Source of the DNA: Zasmidium citrigriseum
Lineage: Eukaryota; Ascomycota; Dothideomycetes; Mycosphaerellales; Mycosphaerellaceae
Assembly: GCA_002786025.1 (NCBI GenBank)
Contig: NHNW01000085.1
Coordinates: forward strand, 8,553-72,552
DNA: 64,000 nucleotides
Direction: 5' to 3'
This document shows positions 11,003 through 23,490 of this stretch, one piece after another; within the stretch, counting starts at the first letter, position 1; every line of letters starts with the position of its first letter. Under the pieces are notes generated by a model. That model saw nothing but the letters and a program-made list of their open reading frames with translations, was not told the DNA's origin and did no database searches. The position numbers and the translations under genes were made by a program.

Positions 11003-11686
11003 ATGCCACCCAAAACCCGCTCCACCAGATCCGTCCGCCGCCCAGAAGGCAGCCTCAGCATCACCGCCCCAATCGACATCGCCACACCCCCCGACTCTCC
11101 CGACTCTTCCCACATCTCCCTTCCCACACCCAAACGTCGGAAACGCAAAGCCGCCGATGGCGACGATGAGTATCTCCAATATGTACGAGAGCAGAACGCC
11201 GACGACACAGAAGTCGTGCTGCGGATGTTTGGTCATCGCGAGGAGCCAGAGAAGTCCGATCCAAACGAGAAGTGGTGCTATTGCGGAATCACAGAGGACA
11301 AGTCCGTCGACATGGAAGAAATGATCCGCTGCGCAAACCGCCAAGTACGCAGCCACCCCTTCCCACCCCCTCAACCCCTTCCCCAACTAACAACCCCCCA
11401 GTGCTCACCCGGCTGGTTCCACCTCCGCTGCGCCAAACTCCCAGCCCTCCCACCAATCCGCTTCGGCTGGTTTTGTCGTGCATGTCGCAAGTCCTGCAAT
11501 GTCGAGGGTGCGGTCAATGGGCTTATCTGTCCACGTGCGGAGGATGGGCCGAAGGCAGTGAGGGATTGGGTGGAGAAGGTGAGGAGGCAGAAGGTGGAGG
11601 AGACGAGGAAGCCGAAGGAGTTGAGGGGGATGTGGAAGCGGAGGAGGGGGACTGAGAGTAGTGAGGGGGAGTCGTCTTCGTGTTAG
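11003..11686 (+). CDS. PHD-finger protein
   Basis: Two exons, 11003-11344 and 11402-11686, giving 208 aa. The 57-bp intron is a multiple of three with no in-frame stop, so an unspliced frame is also open. Splicing is preferred because it brings the zinc ligands together: WCYCG, then RCANRQ-CSPGWFHLRC, then WFCRAC, the spacing of a C4HC3 PHD finger (about residues 91-145) close to the ING type. The N-terminus is basic with a likely nuclear signal (PKRRKRK near residue 50). The C-terminus is Arg/Lys/Glu-rich. PHD fingers of this kind read the histone H3 tail, often H3K4me3. There is no second domain to place it in a named complex. Confidence 0.85.
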   Translation: MPPKTRSTRSVRRPEGSLSITAPIDIATPPDSPDSSHISLPTPKRRKRKAADGDDEYLQYVREQNADDTEVVLRMFGHREEPEKSDPNEKWCYCGITEDKSVDMEEMIRCANRQVRSHPFPPPQPLPQLTTPQCSPGWFHLRCAKLPALPPIRFGWFCRACRKSCNVEGAVNGLICPRAEDGPKAVRDWVEKVRRQKVEETRKPKELRGMWKRRRGTESSEGESSSC

Positions 11687-11878
11687 GGGCTATGGATTGC
11701 GGCGAGCGAAGGTGCGAGGTTAAGCGGTGCTGATGAAGCTTTAAGGATCGAGAGGAATGGTGTGAGCGCACGGTCATGGGTTACTTCGGCGGCGTTGATT
11801 CAAAGGACTCAATTCCTGTAATGATAGTCAAGATCCCCAAAAGAATGCAAGCACCAAGTGCCAGTGCAAATGCTGATA

Positions 11879-13562
11879 TTAGGTCAAAAGATCCTCCCAC
11901 GCAGGAAAGACCCCACCTCTGGTCTTTCCATCATGCTCCGCCGGATTTTCTGTCGATGCGACGTTGGTCATGAGAGAAGGAAGCTCGACCTGATCATCAT
12001 CCGGATACGAGGTGTCCGGAAACATACTCGCAATCGACGGCAGGGATGTCTGATTTTGCTGTTGTGAATTCGACGCCGCTGATGGAAGTGCCGTCAAGAC
12101 GTTATTTGACATAGGCTTCGGCGGTTTCAATGTCATCAATGGATTGATTCCGGTGTTCTTTGATGCTTCGGCGGTGGCCGATTTGCCTGCATCCGCTCCG
12201 GCCCAGTCTAAGATGCCTCTGTCGAGGACTACAGGCTCGCCGTCGTCGTAGTTGACGTCGAAGTCGCCGTTGAGGAAGACATCGTCAAGAGAAAAGTACG
12301 GCAATCGCGCCGGTCTTGCAGCTTCTGCCGGCTTCTCCTTCGCAGTGTCTTCTTTGCGTGATGTGGCTGCATGCTTAGCATCTGAAGCAACATCAAACTC
12401 CGACCGGCCGTCTCCCTCACCACGGGTTCGTTTTCCCTGGTTTGGCAAGGAGCCGGCCTTGTTGCGTTCTGACTTAGCGTATTCAGCGGCGAAGTGAGTG
12501 CGGAAGCGGTCTCTTAGCTCAGCTGGCCTCCGTTCAGACAAGCCCAACACGCTGTCTCTGGAGATGGTGGCCCAAGCATTGCCATACTTCTTGAAGCCAC
12601 GTAGAAGAGCATCGTCTTCCTCTGCGGTGAAGACAGCCCGATTTTGTTTTCGAACGTTAACGAAAGGCTCGTTTATTCCAAGCTCCTTCAGCTTCGAAGA
12701 AGATACTTCCTCGCGCGGAGGGCCCTTGGTGCTCGTCTTTGGCTTTGGGTCGGATGCAGGCACCTTTTCAGAAGTTGACTGGCCCTTAGACGGAGTAGAA
12801 GCTTTCGGCTTCTTGTAAGCATCCGGACAGCAGACACGGAAGCGATCTTTCAAGTCCAGTGCGGTACGATTGTCGAAATGGTAGTCTTCGCAGTTCATGA
12901 TTTTGGTCCAGCTTCCTATACCAAACCTTGCGACGCCTTTGAGCAAGTCCTCGGTTTCTTGGTCCGACCTGCATGCGAAAAGTCAGTCTCATCTATGCGA
13001 TGTATAATTGCGATTTCTGTGAGTCGCCAAAATACCATTTTCTTCGTTGCCTCGCTTTTTGTGGAGGTGCGACTGGTGCAGCATCGTGCCTGGCGGAGTG
13101 GGTCTCAGGAGGTCCTTCCTTCCGTTCAACAGGTTTCGATGGAGGTTCCGAAACCGGCTCATATTGACGAGGAGGCGGTACTTTTGGCTGCTCGACACTG
13201 ATTGAAGGTAGGAGTCCTGCGTCTGGTGGAGGTTGATGAAGTCCAGATAGCGTTGGTGGAATCCTCAGCCGCTTGTTGTTGCTCTGACGGACAGGGAGCT
13301 TAGGTAGATCCAAAGCTGAGCCATCTGCGGGCTTTTGTCGTTTGGGAGGTCGCTCGGAAGAAGGCTCAAGAATGTAGTTGAGAAGATCTCGGTTTGAGGA
13401 GTGCTCAAGCCGTGCTTTTTCGAGATGCGGCGTTCCGTTCAAGGGGTGCTTCTGTGAGCCTGCTTGGGGCTGAGATGGCTCTATCGGGTTGGGAAGATTG
13501 ATGAAGTTGATGGAGGTCGGCCGGTACGCATCGGATCCGGATCCGTCTTGTCCAGAAGGCAT
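11879..13562 (-). CDS. Double-Myb telomere-repeat-binding protein (Tay1/Teb1-like)
   Basis: Two exons on the minus strand: 13562-13036 and 12968-11879. The 67-bp intron splits the Trp codon that opens the first Myb repeat; the protein is 538 aa. N-terminal 170 residues are Pro/Ser-rich. Myb repeat 1 (about 176-230) begins WSDQE, has GSWTKI, and ends DLKDRFR, a telobox-type recognition-helix motif of TRF, Tay1 and Teb1 proteins. Myb repeat 2 (about 287-340) has FTAEEDDALLRGF, AWATI and ELRDRFR. Paired teloboxes separated by about 60 residues match Yarrowia Tay1 and fission-yeast Teb1, which bind double-stranded telomeric repeats and also promoters containing such repeats. The C-terminal 200 residues are low complexity. 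The gene is divergent from aguA, and the retrotransposon now lies 373 bp upstream of its start. Confidence 0.8.
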
Positions 13563-13935
13563 GTTGATAAAGCCATGTAACTTCGACGATTATTGTCTCA
13601 TTCTGTGTGCTCTCGTCTCCATGGTCTGAGATGGAAGCGACGTCGGTAACGAAACCGCGCTAGCTCTCAGAGAGGAATCGCTCGAAAGCTTACTCAGATC
13701 CCGTTTCTTCTTCATCACTTCGTCTTCTTCTTCCTCTTGTCTTCATCTCCTCCATCGCAGAACAATGACACCTTCCATTTCCCATTTAGCCACTGCCGCC
13801 GCGGACTATGGATCCTCCCACAAGAGGCTACTGCAGATTGCCCCCAATTTTACCCCGTCTTCTTCCCCCGCTTAGATCCATCGGCAAATAGGCTGAATTC
13901 GCTACCGCATACACCGACGCCTGCAGTACAAGTAG
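13563..13935. other. Promoter of the Myb gene, left remnant of a split divergent promoter
   Basis: 373 bp of normal composition between the Myb start codon and the retrotransposon LTR. It has a pyrimidine-rich CTTCTTC tract near 13700-13750. Its last bases are the left copy of the target-site duplication. Confidence 0.6.
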
Positions 13936-14036
13936 TGTGGAGCCCACTATGAGGGCAACTTAGCCGAGGGCAGCTTACTTCCCTTACGGGTGCAGTAGAT
14001 AGTTAAGACATATTATATATATTATACTACTCTATA
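13936..14036 (+). repeat. 5' LTR (101 bp)
   Basis: Identical to the right LTR over its first 67 bp. After that every difference is a RIP-type transition: TGA to TAA, CACACACA to TATATATA, CCACTC to CTACTC, and CTACA to CTATA. No other substitution type and no indel is seen. Confidence 0.95.
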
Positions 14037-14038
14037 TT

Positions 14039-14056
14039 TAGGGGTTAACCCGCGCT
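14039..14056 (+). other. Primer-binding-site candidate of the retrotransposon
   Basis: TAGGGG followed by TTAACCCGCGCT starts two bases after the left LTR. The leading TAG is best explained as a RIP-mutated TGG, the universal start of a tRNA-primed site. The primer tRNA cannot be assigned because of mutation. Confidence 0.5.
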
Positions 14057-16689
14057 AAGCGAAACCTTTAGATCTTTCGTTTCCTTCAAGATTACTCGTT
14101 TCGTTATTTACTTATAGTCGCTAGCTAATAGTAACCAGGTTACCTCTCGCTAAGAGTTAGGCGCCTATTAGTAGTATTCTTCGACAATATCCGTCTTTTC
14201 GTCTCGCTCGCTAAGAGCCTTACCTCCTCGACTCTTCTAGACGCTATAGGTATAGCTCTATTACGTCTTTCTACCGTTCTATCTAGACTCTTCGGTCTAT
14301 TCTAGCTAGTACGCTACTCTACTAAGCCCTCTCTAGTTCCCCTTAGATCCTTAGTTAGCTCTATTAAGTACCTTTCGTCTCGTCTTAAGGTTAGCGCTAC
14401 TAGATCTTCTACCACTAGCGCTTACGCCTCTTTTACCTCGTTAGCGGACCTTATATTCGCCTTATCTACCGAACCTACCTACGCCTTCCTTACTCTACTA
14501 AGTAAATAAAGGACCCCGCTCCTAGCTTAGGAAGGGATACTATATACCTAACTACCTTTTCTCTTTCTATAGAAGAGGAACTCTTCTATAATCCCTATAC
14601 TAATATCCCCGCCGTCCCTTACTATATCCTCGCTACGCTACTACCTAATAGCGACGACGACGCTAGCCCTCCTATCGATAGCGTTACCTCTATACTAGTA
14701 ACTATCGTAGCTTCTAGTCCTAGCGTTACGGACGATAAAGACCTCTCCCGTTAGTTCCTATACTACCTAAACGCTACGGGTATAGACCCCGTTAGAGACT
14801 CTTTTTAAGGCTTCTAGGAACGTATTCCTTCCTTTTAGTCTCTTAACTCCGCCGACTCCTTCGGATCTAGATACGAAGCGTTTAATCGTACTCTATTTAC
14901 TATATAAGTATAGATACTACGAGTATAGACTAGTAGATATACGCGAAAGATAGTACCTAGCGGACGGTTTATAGTCCCTACCTTCTCTAGTAGACGTAAT
15001 AATAATATCCGGCGCTTTATTACTATAGTTAATATCGCCTACGATAATAATATCTACGCCTATAGTCTCTAACCCCTAAATCTAGACTACGAGAAGGTAG
15101 TCTTCGCGTACGGACGTATCTCTAGTACTACCTAGAACTTTATTAATAAGTTGCCGGATAACGAGGGTTTTAGCTAGACACTTCTCTAAGAGCGTCTAAA
15201 GTATTAGTTCCCTTTTACTACCGATAATAATAAGCGGACTACCTTCCGTAACCTTACCTCCCTTAAGTAAGGCTCGAAGTTATTCCCCGAGTACGTTAAG
15301 GCTATACGCTCTATTGTATAACTTAATCCGAGCTTAGATTAGTAGGTCGTAGAACGCTTTATTACTAAACTCGCTAGTAAGGACGTACGCTAGGTAGTTT
15401 CTAGATTAGTAGCCCTATAGATAGTAGGTTTAGAAGAAGTAATCCGCCTAGTTAAGGGTATTCGTAGTATAAATCTAGATAATAAATATAATTCGGGTAC
15501 TAAACTTAACGACGATAATATAGAGGGATTATCGTCTAAAGATAGGCTAATATACCGTACCTTATAGTAGTAGTAGAAGCTTACCGATAAGCGAGTAGAG
15601 GAACTTATCCTTAGGATTAATAAGCTCTCCCTTATAAGTAGGAGAAACTCTACTCTAAGACTACTGTAGTCCTAGGCCTACGGATATCTATCGTTATCGT
15701 AGGAGCTTTAACTATAATAGTAAATACCGCGAGCTCCCTAATAACTTCTACGAGAGCGATAGCCTAGCGGGGTAAATTCTACGAATCTAAACCGGTCCTA
15801 GGGCTAAACTAGTAGTAAGACTAGACCGTCTATAGGTATAGCTACTCTACCTAGGCCTAACGCTAGGAATTTAATATACTAGCGCTATAGAGAGAAGGGC
15901 TACGTCTTAGTAGAGTATACTAGCCTAAATCCGCTCTCCGAAGCAGAATCGAATTGTATACGCGACGCTTTTCGCTTAGGTAAGACTACGGCGACTTACT
16001 AGGGCGCTCTAGCTAGTAGAGTAGAAGCGCGTTAAGCGGAGTATACGCTAGGTTACTTTACCTAGGATAACGAGGAACGTATAGACGACTTCGAGTTCGA
16101 TACTACTAACGTTCCCCTCGGATTTTAACTCTAAGGCTATATAGCGGAGCTCTACTTAATAGTATTTATCGACGCTAAGACCTCTACCTCTATATAGGCT
16201 TACGAACCTCGCGCTAACGTAGTCGAATCTACTAAGGAGTAACCCTTTAGCGAGAACCCGGAGGTAATACTAGTTACTAATAAGAGTCGCTATACTAACT
16301 ACGGTACCTCTTAGCTAGTTCGTACTAAGCCTCCGTTAACGCGTTCTACCGCGCGCGCTACGGCTAAGTTTAAGGAAAATGTACCTAGATATTATATTCG
16401 TAGAGTAGCGGGTATAAAATACTTCGATATAGTTAAGATACTCTCCGAAGTCGAAATCTCGATTCCTCTTATAATAGTCCTCGATATAAGCTTAGCCGTA
16501 AGAGTAGACCTTACTAAGTCGATAATATTCGATACTAGCGCTAGCTCTAAGCGTACTATTAACGAGTCTAACCCTTAGGCCGGGGTATATATTATAGCTA
16601 CGCTAGTTCTAGCCTTACTATTAGCGAACGTAGGCGAGGTAGTCGCGGCTTCGGTAACTACGGGATCGATAGACCGCCCTACCTACGTC

Positions 16690-19600
16690 TATAACTTCTA
16701 TACTATAGCGTCCTTAGGGAGTAATAAGATTATTAAGGTATTAGTAGATAGCGGAGCTACCGTTAATCTTATTTTAGCCGAGATTATTAATAAGCTATAA
16801 CTACTAACTATTCCGAGCGACGCTTTAGCGCTAATAATAGCGAATAGCGAATCGGAACCTTTACGGGCTTACGTCTTTACTAATATTACTATCGCTAGAG
16901 TTACTACGAGATTTAGTACCTATATTATAGATCGACCTACGGGCTATAGCGTACTACTTTCGAGGTAGTAGATATAGTAAGTTAAGCTAATAGGTCTATA
17001 TAGACCTAGATAATACTTTATCCGCGATAAGTCCGGACGTTATTAGGAGCTTACGAATACGTACCCGGCGAGTATAGTATCCCCTCGAATTAAGCTTAAT
17101 CCTAACGCGACGAAGAAGGATCTAGTTATCTCTCCCGAAGTCTTCGTAGCTATAAATTCTCGGACTAAATAAGATATATAGCGGATACTTTAGCGTATTA
17201 CTAGTAGACAAGATCTAGATATAGCCGGATACCCTTTCTACTCGGGAAAAGCTCGAGGTCGCTAGAGAACCTAGACTCTAGTAACTACGATATACCTAAG
17301 GCTAACGAGATTAACGTTTCGCGGCTTCGAGGACCCTAGCTAGTAGATTAAAAGGATACTCGTAAACTTTAACGAGCCTACTTTATTACTACTAATCCTT
17401 ATAATCTAGGTCCTTTAGCGGAGACGTACGCGGTAGTAGAGGCTATACCCGTACTAATATTAGAGGAGCTACTACGAGACGACGGAGATATAGAAGAGCG
17501 CGATAACCGAGTATTCCGCCCTCGCGGAGACTATATAGCAAGATTATATACTAGTAACGACTTCTAGATTATCCCGGAGGCTATACTAACGTATAGATTA
17601 CGGGTATAGCCCTTATATACTATAGGCCTAAGAGCGTCCTCTAACTCGAATATTCCGAGCTCCTTAGGAATATTATTAGGCACCTCTACCTATATAGCGT
17701 CCTTAAGAACTTTAATATCGTTTATAGCTTCGGTAACTATAAATCTACATCCTTCGCGGGATATACTTATCGCCTATATTACTTAGGAGGAGCGTAAATT
17801 TAATAAGCGTACTAGGTTTCTAACTTCTCGCTGTCCTTATAATTATAAACGAGAACTCCTTACGGGTATAGACTTTAGTAGCGAAGAGGAATATAAGGAA
17901 AGACTTCGTAACGTCTTCTACGATAAGCTAGACATATTTAGGTCCTTTATCGAGACGGAGGAGTAGCGCCGTTTAGTCTAGTAGCTATACTTAATATAGG
18001 AAAGTATCTTCGCCGATATAGTAACTAAGATACTAGCTACTAATCTAGTTATTTACGACATTCTAATACGAGGGATCTAGCCGAAGGCTACTAAACCTTC
18101 CTTATAGATAGCGGAAGAGGTCGAGTTCTAGAAGAAGATCCTCCCTAAAATAGAAGAGGCTAGTATTATTTAGCGTATTAAGAGTCTATAGTACGTAAAG
18201 ACGAAGTTCTTACCGAAAGGCCTACTCGGTAACTTTCGTATAATCTACCTATAGATTATATTAAACGTAGCTACCGTTAAGTCTAATTACCCTATAAAGA
18301 AGATCGAGCTAATTCTCTAAGGAGTAGTACGTCGAGACTACCGTGTAATATTTAAGACTAACGCTTCGAATAGCTTCTAGGCCGTACTCCTTAACCGTAT
18401 ATACGCCTATAAAACCGCCTTCGCGACTATCTACGGATAGTTCTATTACCTTCGAATAGGCTAAGGGCTTACTAGCGGCCCTACTACCTATACTCGCCTT
18501 AAAGATATTATGTCTAGTCCGATTCCTAAACTAAACCCTAAGCTAGCTTTAACGGATATCCTACTAGGGGCGTACTTTAGCTACTTTATCGACGATAACT
18601 TAGGCGGTACGCCTTCTTTCGATACGCTTTATAGGTTCTTCTACGACTACTACTTCTCTCGAGTAGCTTAGGCTCGACTATTCTTAACGTCCGCGAAGAC
18701 ATCCGCGTTTACCGACTATATCGTAGTACTTAGCTATAAGAAGGTGCCCTATAGTATCCGACCTTCTAAGAAGATAATAGACGTATTTCGGAAGTAGCTA
18801 GTACCGATATATAAGAAGGAGCTTAACGACTTTCTCTATATACTACCGTAGGTTAAGGCGTTTATTCTAGGGCGTATAGACAAAGCTAGACTCCTAAGGA
18901 ATACGCTACGTTAGGAGAGGGGCGTAAAGATAGTTAAAGGTAAGTAATAAGCCTACTAGAAGACTATTAACTTTTGCTAGGGCCCTAAAGAGGATTAGAT
19001 TTTCGAGGATATTAAGAGATCGGTCTACGAGACTACGATATATACTAGCGACCCTAATATATAGTATTACCTCGCTACCGATACTTCGAAAACTAGCGCT
19101 AGAGGCGTACTTTTCTAGATTCCGGATATTCCTATAGGTACGAGAGCGAACTTCCGCTAGTTCTAACCGCTATAGATCGTCGTATTTATAAGCTACAAGT
19201 TTATACTAGCGGAAGTTAATTACTATACTACGGAGCGAGAGTACCTAGCCCTTATTAAGTGTCTTCGAGAGATAGCGTAGCTTTTACGAGGGCGTCCGTA
19301 CCTACTTATTATCTATACCGACTATACTACCTTATTATCCGTCCGAGCCGGCGACTATATAAACTAGCGCCTATCTAGCTAGTAACTCGAGTTATTAGAG
19401 TATAATATAGATATCGTCTATATCCCTAGAAAGGACCTTACTATCGCCGATAGGCTATCGCGAGTACGTTCTACTCCGGAATATATCGTTAGTTACGAGC
19501 CTAATACCCCTATAGCTTACGCGATATTCGCCGCCTTTAAGGACGGCTATACCGCTACGGGTATAAGCGATCCCTTACCTAATAACTAGGATTATCTTAA

Positions 19601-20990
19601 CCTAGAGGATCTCCTTACTAATCGTTAGAGGGAACTTTAGTACGATTAGCTTATAGACGCTTAGTACCGCGAGGCCGTAATATATAAGCTAACTAGAGCC
19701 GTACCGGGATTCGAGTACCTAAACCGATCCCGCCGCCGCTTTATTCGTATAACCGCGGTAAGAATAGTATTAGTAGAGGGAGATATAGCCGAACAATACT
19801 ATATCGCCTATCGTAAGCGAGGCGGTAAAATAACCCGCTATATTAGAGCTTATAAGGTCCCTACCGCTCTAGTAATAGTCTACGACGTCTATAGCTACTT
19901 CTCCGATAAGATTACCTTTAAGAAAGTAATAGCGATATACTTCTAGCCGGATCGAGCGAAGGATATATACCGTTACTATTACTAGTGTCCGAACTACTAG
20001 TTCTTAACGCTACTCTAACTATCTCGGGGTCTCCTCCTAGTTTTATTACTTTAGCTACTCGATATCCTCGTACTCGACTTTGTTAGCCCGATTACTCTAG
20101 CTAGGCCGTAGGGCGAGCGTTACATTATCGTTAGAGTAGACTATTATATAAGGTACTTATTCGTATAGGCGGTCGGCTCCGCGATAGTAGTAAATATCCT
20201 AGCCTTTATTCGAGATATAATCGCTATAATATTTAGGTAGCCGCGATCGGTCTATACGGATAATAGTAGCTACTTCTTTAGAATCTTCTAAGATACGTTA
20301 GAGCGTAAAGGAGTCTAAGTTACCTATAGACCTACGATATATCTATAGTCTACGGGTTTAGCCGAGGTATACGTACGCCTACTCCTTAAAAGTATACGTA
20401 TACGGCTTTAAGATAAAGATCTATAGGCCTAGCTATTAGAACTTATAGACGCCGTCTTCCCTATTAACTCTCGATAGGTTCGCTATACTAGATTCTATCT
20501 ATTCGAACTCCTTCTCGGCTACTCCCCCTTTAACCCCGCTATAGAACTATCGCTAGAGGATACGATATAGGTATAGGCGATTCTTAACTAGATACGCCGT
20601 AATCTAGCCGAACTATTACGAGAAAGTAACGATACCGCGGAGTTATAGGCTACTCGACTCGCTAGACTAGACGAAATTAGAATACGAGCTCTAGATAAGC
20701 GACTTTAATTTTAGGAGAAGATTACTTCGAAGGACGAATAGATATAGCCTACTCTATAGTAAGGAGATACTATACTAGTTCGCCGACTCTAGTAAGATAA
20801 GGAGTATAGATATAAGTTCGAACCCCGATAGGATAGACCTTACCTACTCTCGAAGGTTAACGTAAACGGTTAAACGGGAATCTTAAGCGCGCTATATAGT
20901 AACTCCCCTTACGTAGGTAAGAAGTACTACCTAAACGACCTTAAGCGTTTTATCCCTAATCTAGATAGCCGGTAGAAACTTATATTCGAA
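16690..20990 (+). pseudogene. RIP-destroyed pol polyprotein: protease, reverse transcriptase, RNase H, integrase
   Basis: Broken by dozens of TAG/TAA stops and at least two frame changes. Retropepsin: LVDSGATVNL at 16741-16770. Reverse transcriptase: about 18130-18720, with NVATVKSNYPI near 18264, KTAFATIYG near 18412 and the catalytic FIDD at about 18585. RNase H: about 18990-19500, with ATDTSKTSARGVLF and NYYTTEREYLAL near 19217. Integrase: first Asp at 20076 (DFVSP), second Asp at 20259 (YTDN), Glu at 20364 (GLAE), with 34 residues between the second Asp and the Glu. A basic C-terminal region with GDTILVRRL near 20764 resembles the post-core part of Ty3 integrases. The catalytic residues themselves survive because their codons lacked CpA or TpG targets. 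Confidence 0.88.
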
Positions 20991-20999
20991 GTAAATCGA

Positions 21000-23490
21000 C
21001 GAACGTAGCTTCGACTACGTAATAAGGAACTAGCTCGACGGAAGTATAAGACTTAGAATAAAGAACGTCTCGCACGCGGTTTAGAGCTATTACTAAATCC
21101 TAACTAACGACTATACGCCCTTAACGACGATCCTTATAGACTAGTAGACAAGTAGTAGACGGATTCTATTAGTAATAATAACTACGCTAGAGACGAGGAA
21201 CGTTTACCTAAGTACTAACGTTACCGCGAAGTAAACTTATACTAACTCCTAAGCTCGTAATTACTACCGAGTCGAGGAATAGTAGACTATATTCTATAGA
21301 TTAAAATCTATCTTATCGTTAGCGAGATATCCTACTCTTAAATCGTTTACTAGTCCTACTAAATCCTAGTTACTAAGGCTTTCTCCGATTCTTCCCTAGA
21401 AACCTAGTACTATACCCGTACTAGATTATAGGAGTAGCCCTTCCTCTATCCTCGTTTAAAGGGAAGTAATATAATATATCTTAACCGGAGAGGAGAGGAT
21501 CGACTTCTCCTAGAACTACCTCCCCCTAGGTAAGGAGGCCGAATATTATATAGGAGAACCCCTACGTAAGAACCTTACTAACCGCTAGACTATCTCTACT
21601 AGATCGAGTATATTATTACCGATATCTTTAATAGTAGCTAGTCTATAAGTCTAGGCTTTTCCGGCCTAAGTACTAAAGACCTACCGTATAGAATTAGCTA
21701 TTATAGGTATAGCCTACCGGGAGACTTACTTAGCCCGCTACCCTTAGTTTACTACTATTTTAGCTAGTATATAATACTACGGGAGCTCCCGTACCTACGA
21801 GAGCTTATAACTTTACGATCTAATCTAGTTATCGGGTTTCCACGACTCTAACTACTAATATTAGGCCCTATACGACCTCTTTAGCTCGGCGGAGACTTTC
21901 TTATACCTTTATCTTCGATATATATAGACTTTTAACCGTTACTAATAACGCTACTATAGCGCGAACTTCTAGAAGTTTAATATCGGCTTTAATTCCTTTA
22001 GCTTACTTAGTACGGTTACGACTTAAGCCCGCCTACCTACTAAGTAGATTAACTAATAGCCTACGGAGTTAAACGCTCGAGAGTAAAGATAGTACTAACG
22101 CTTTCTAAGGACCTACTTTAAAAGGCGATAGAACGATTATAGTAAGAAGATATAAAGTTTTCCGAAGATTTACCTACCTATATTACGGGCTATAATCGTA
22201 ATAGTCTCTAGAACTACCTTAAGGACTAACGTATAGCGGTAACGACTTTCCTAGATAGGGATAGAATATCTACGATACTAATTAAGTCTTAGATAGAACT
22301 TATTTACGACTTTATAATACTAGTATTCTACTAAGAAATACTAGAAGCTAACTTAACCGCTATAGACTCGCTTTTCTAGGCTAGAATATAGCTCGTAAAG
22401 CGACTTAGACTCTCGTTCTTCTTCCCTTCTCGGAGACCTAAGCTACTAAGAGTAGCTCTCTAATATCGACGCGGGATCTAGTAGGTACTTACGGATCTTA
22501 CTAATAGCGCCCTAGCTATATAGACGGAAGAGTATACGAGGACGGAGAAGCGTAGCCGACCTAAGCCGAACGGCCCTAACTCTACTACCGATTAGGGAGA
22601 CGAAGCTATAGAAGTTCCTACTCCGAAGAAGAGACGTAAAGGCTTAACTATATCTTCCGCTAAAAGCCGTACTACGAAGGCCTTAAAGAAGACTACCGAT
22701 AGCTAGTACGGAGAGTATTTATAGATCGAGAAATCCTTAACGGAGATATCGATAGCCGATACTATTAAGGCTACGGAGAAGTATAACTCCCGAGGAACGA
22801 TAGAGACGGCGTATAAGCGATACACCCTTACCCCTAACTAGTTCGATAAATCTAGTAAGATCTATACTAACAAAGGTCGAGAACTTATAAAAGCTATAAA
22901 GAAGGACGGCTCCTATCTAGTCCCTAACGATAAACTTTATATCTATAGTAATAAGAAGCGAATAGATTATAAGGTCCTTAACGATATACTATATAACTTA
23001 AAGGGCGGGCTCCGCTAACGTTAGTAGCCGAACTTCAATTAGAAGCGTAACTCTAAGACTAGCCGATAGCTAGAAGCCGAAAATCGTAAGCTTAAGAACC
23101 TCTCTAGGGTTAGTCTAGCTAAAGTTATATACCTAGCTATAGAACGGACTTCGAAGTATAGCTCTTCTTAGCTTATAAAGAGGACGAACGACGTACGGAA
23201 GAAGGCTATTTAAAACGAGTAAGATTATATGCGAGTCTAAGCTAAAAGTACCGCTAAAGACGATATTATCCGTAAATAGGCTCTTAATATTAGTAAACTT
23301 TAAGCCTAACTTAACGAGTATAAGGCTAAACTTAAGGAGGCTTCCGAGGCTCGTATACTAGCCGTAGAGATAACTACCTTATCGCTAGCACGCTTATCGC
23401 GTAAGAGTTTAGTTACTAAGGACGAAGCCGGGTATTCTATAGATAACTATATCGATAGCGCCCCTACGGGTATAGCCTAAGGATCTAATA
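21000..23490 (+). pseudogene. Extra, unidentified coding-like region downstream of integrase
   Basis: About 2.5 kb of RIP-mutated sequence follows the integrase C-terminus, much more than a simple 3' UTR. Lysine-rich, coding-like stretches can be read on the plus strand from about 22560 to 23450, for example PKKRRKGLTISSAKS near 22622 and TNKGRELIKAIKKDGSYL near 22870. Stops are of the RIP type. No domain is recognised. It may be an additional element gene or captured sequence. Confidence 0.4.

Noticed and set aside
10859..11386. 175-codon minus-strand frame overlapping the PHD gene
   Set aside because: The plus strand carries a clear zinc finger over the same bases. The minus frame is low complexity.
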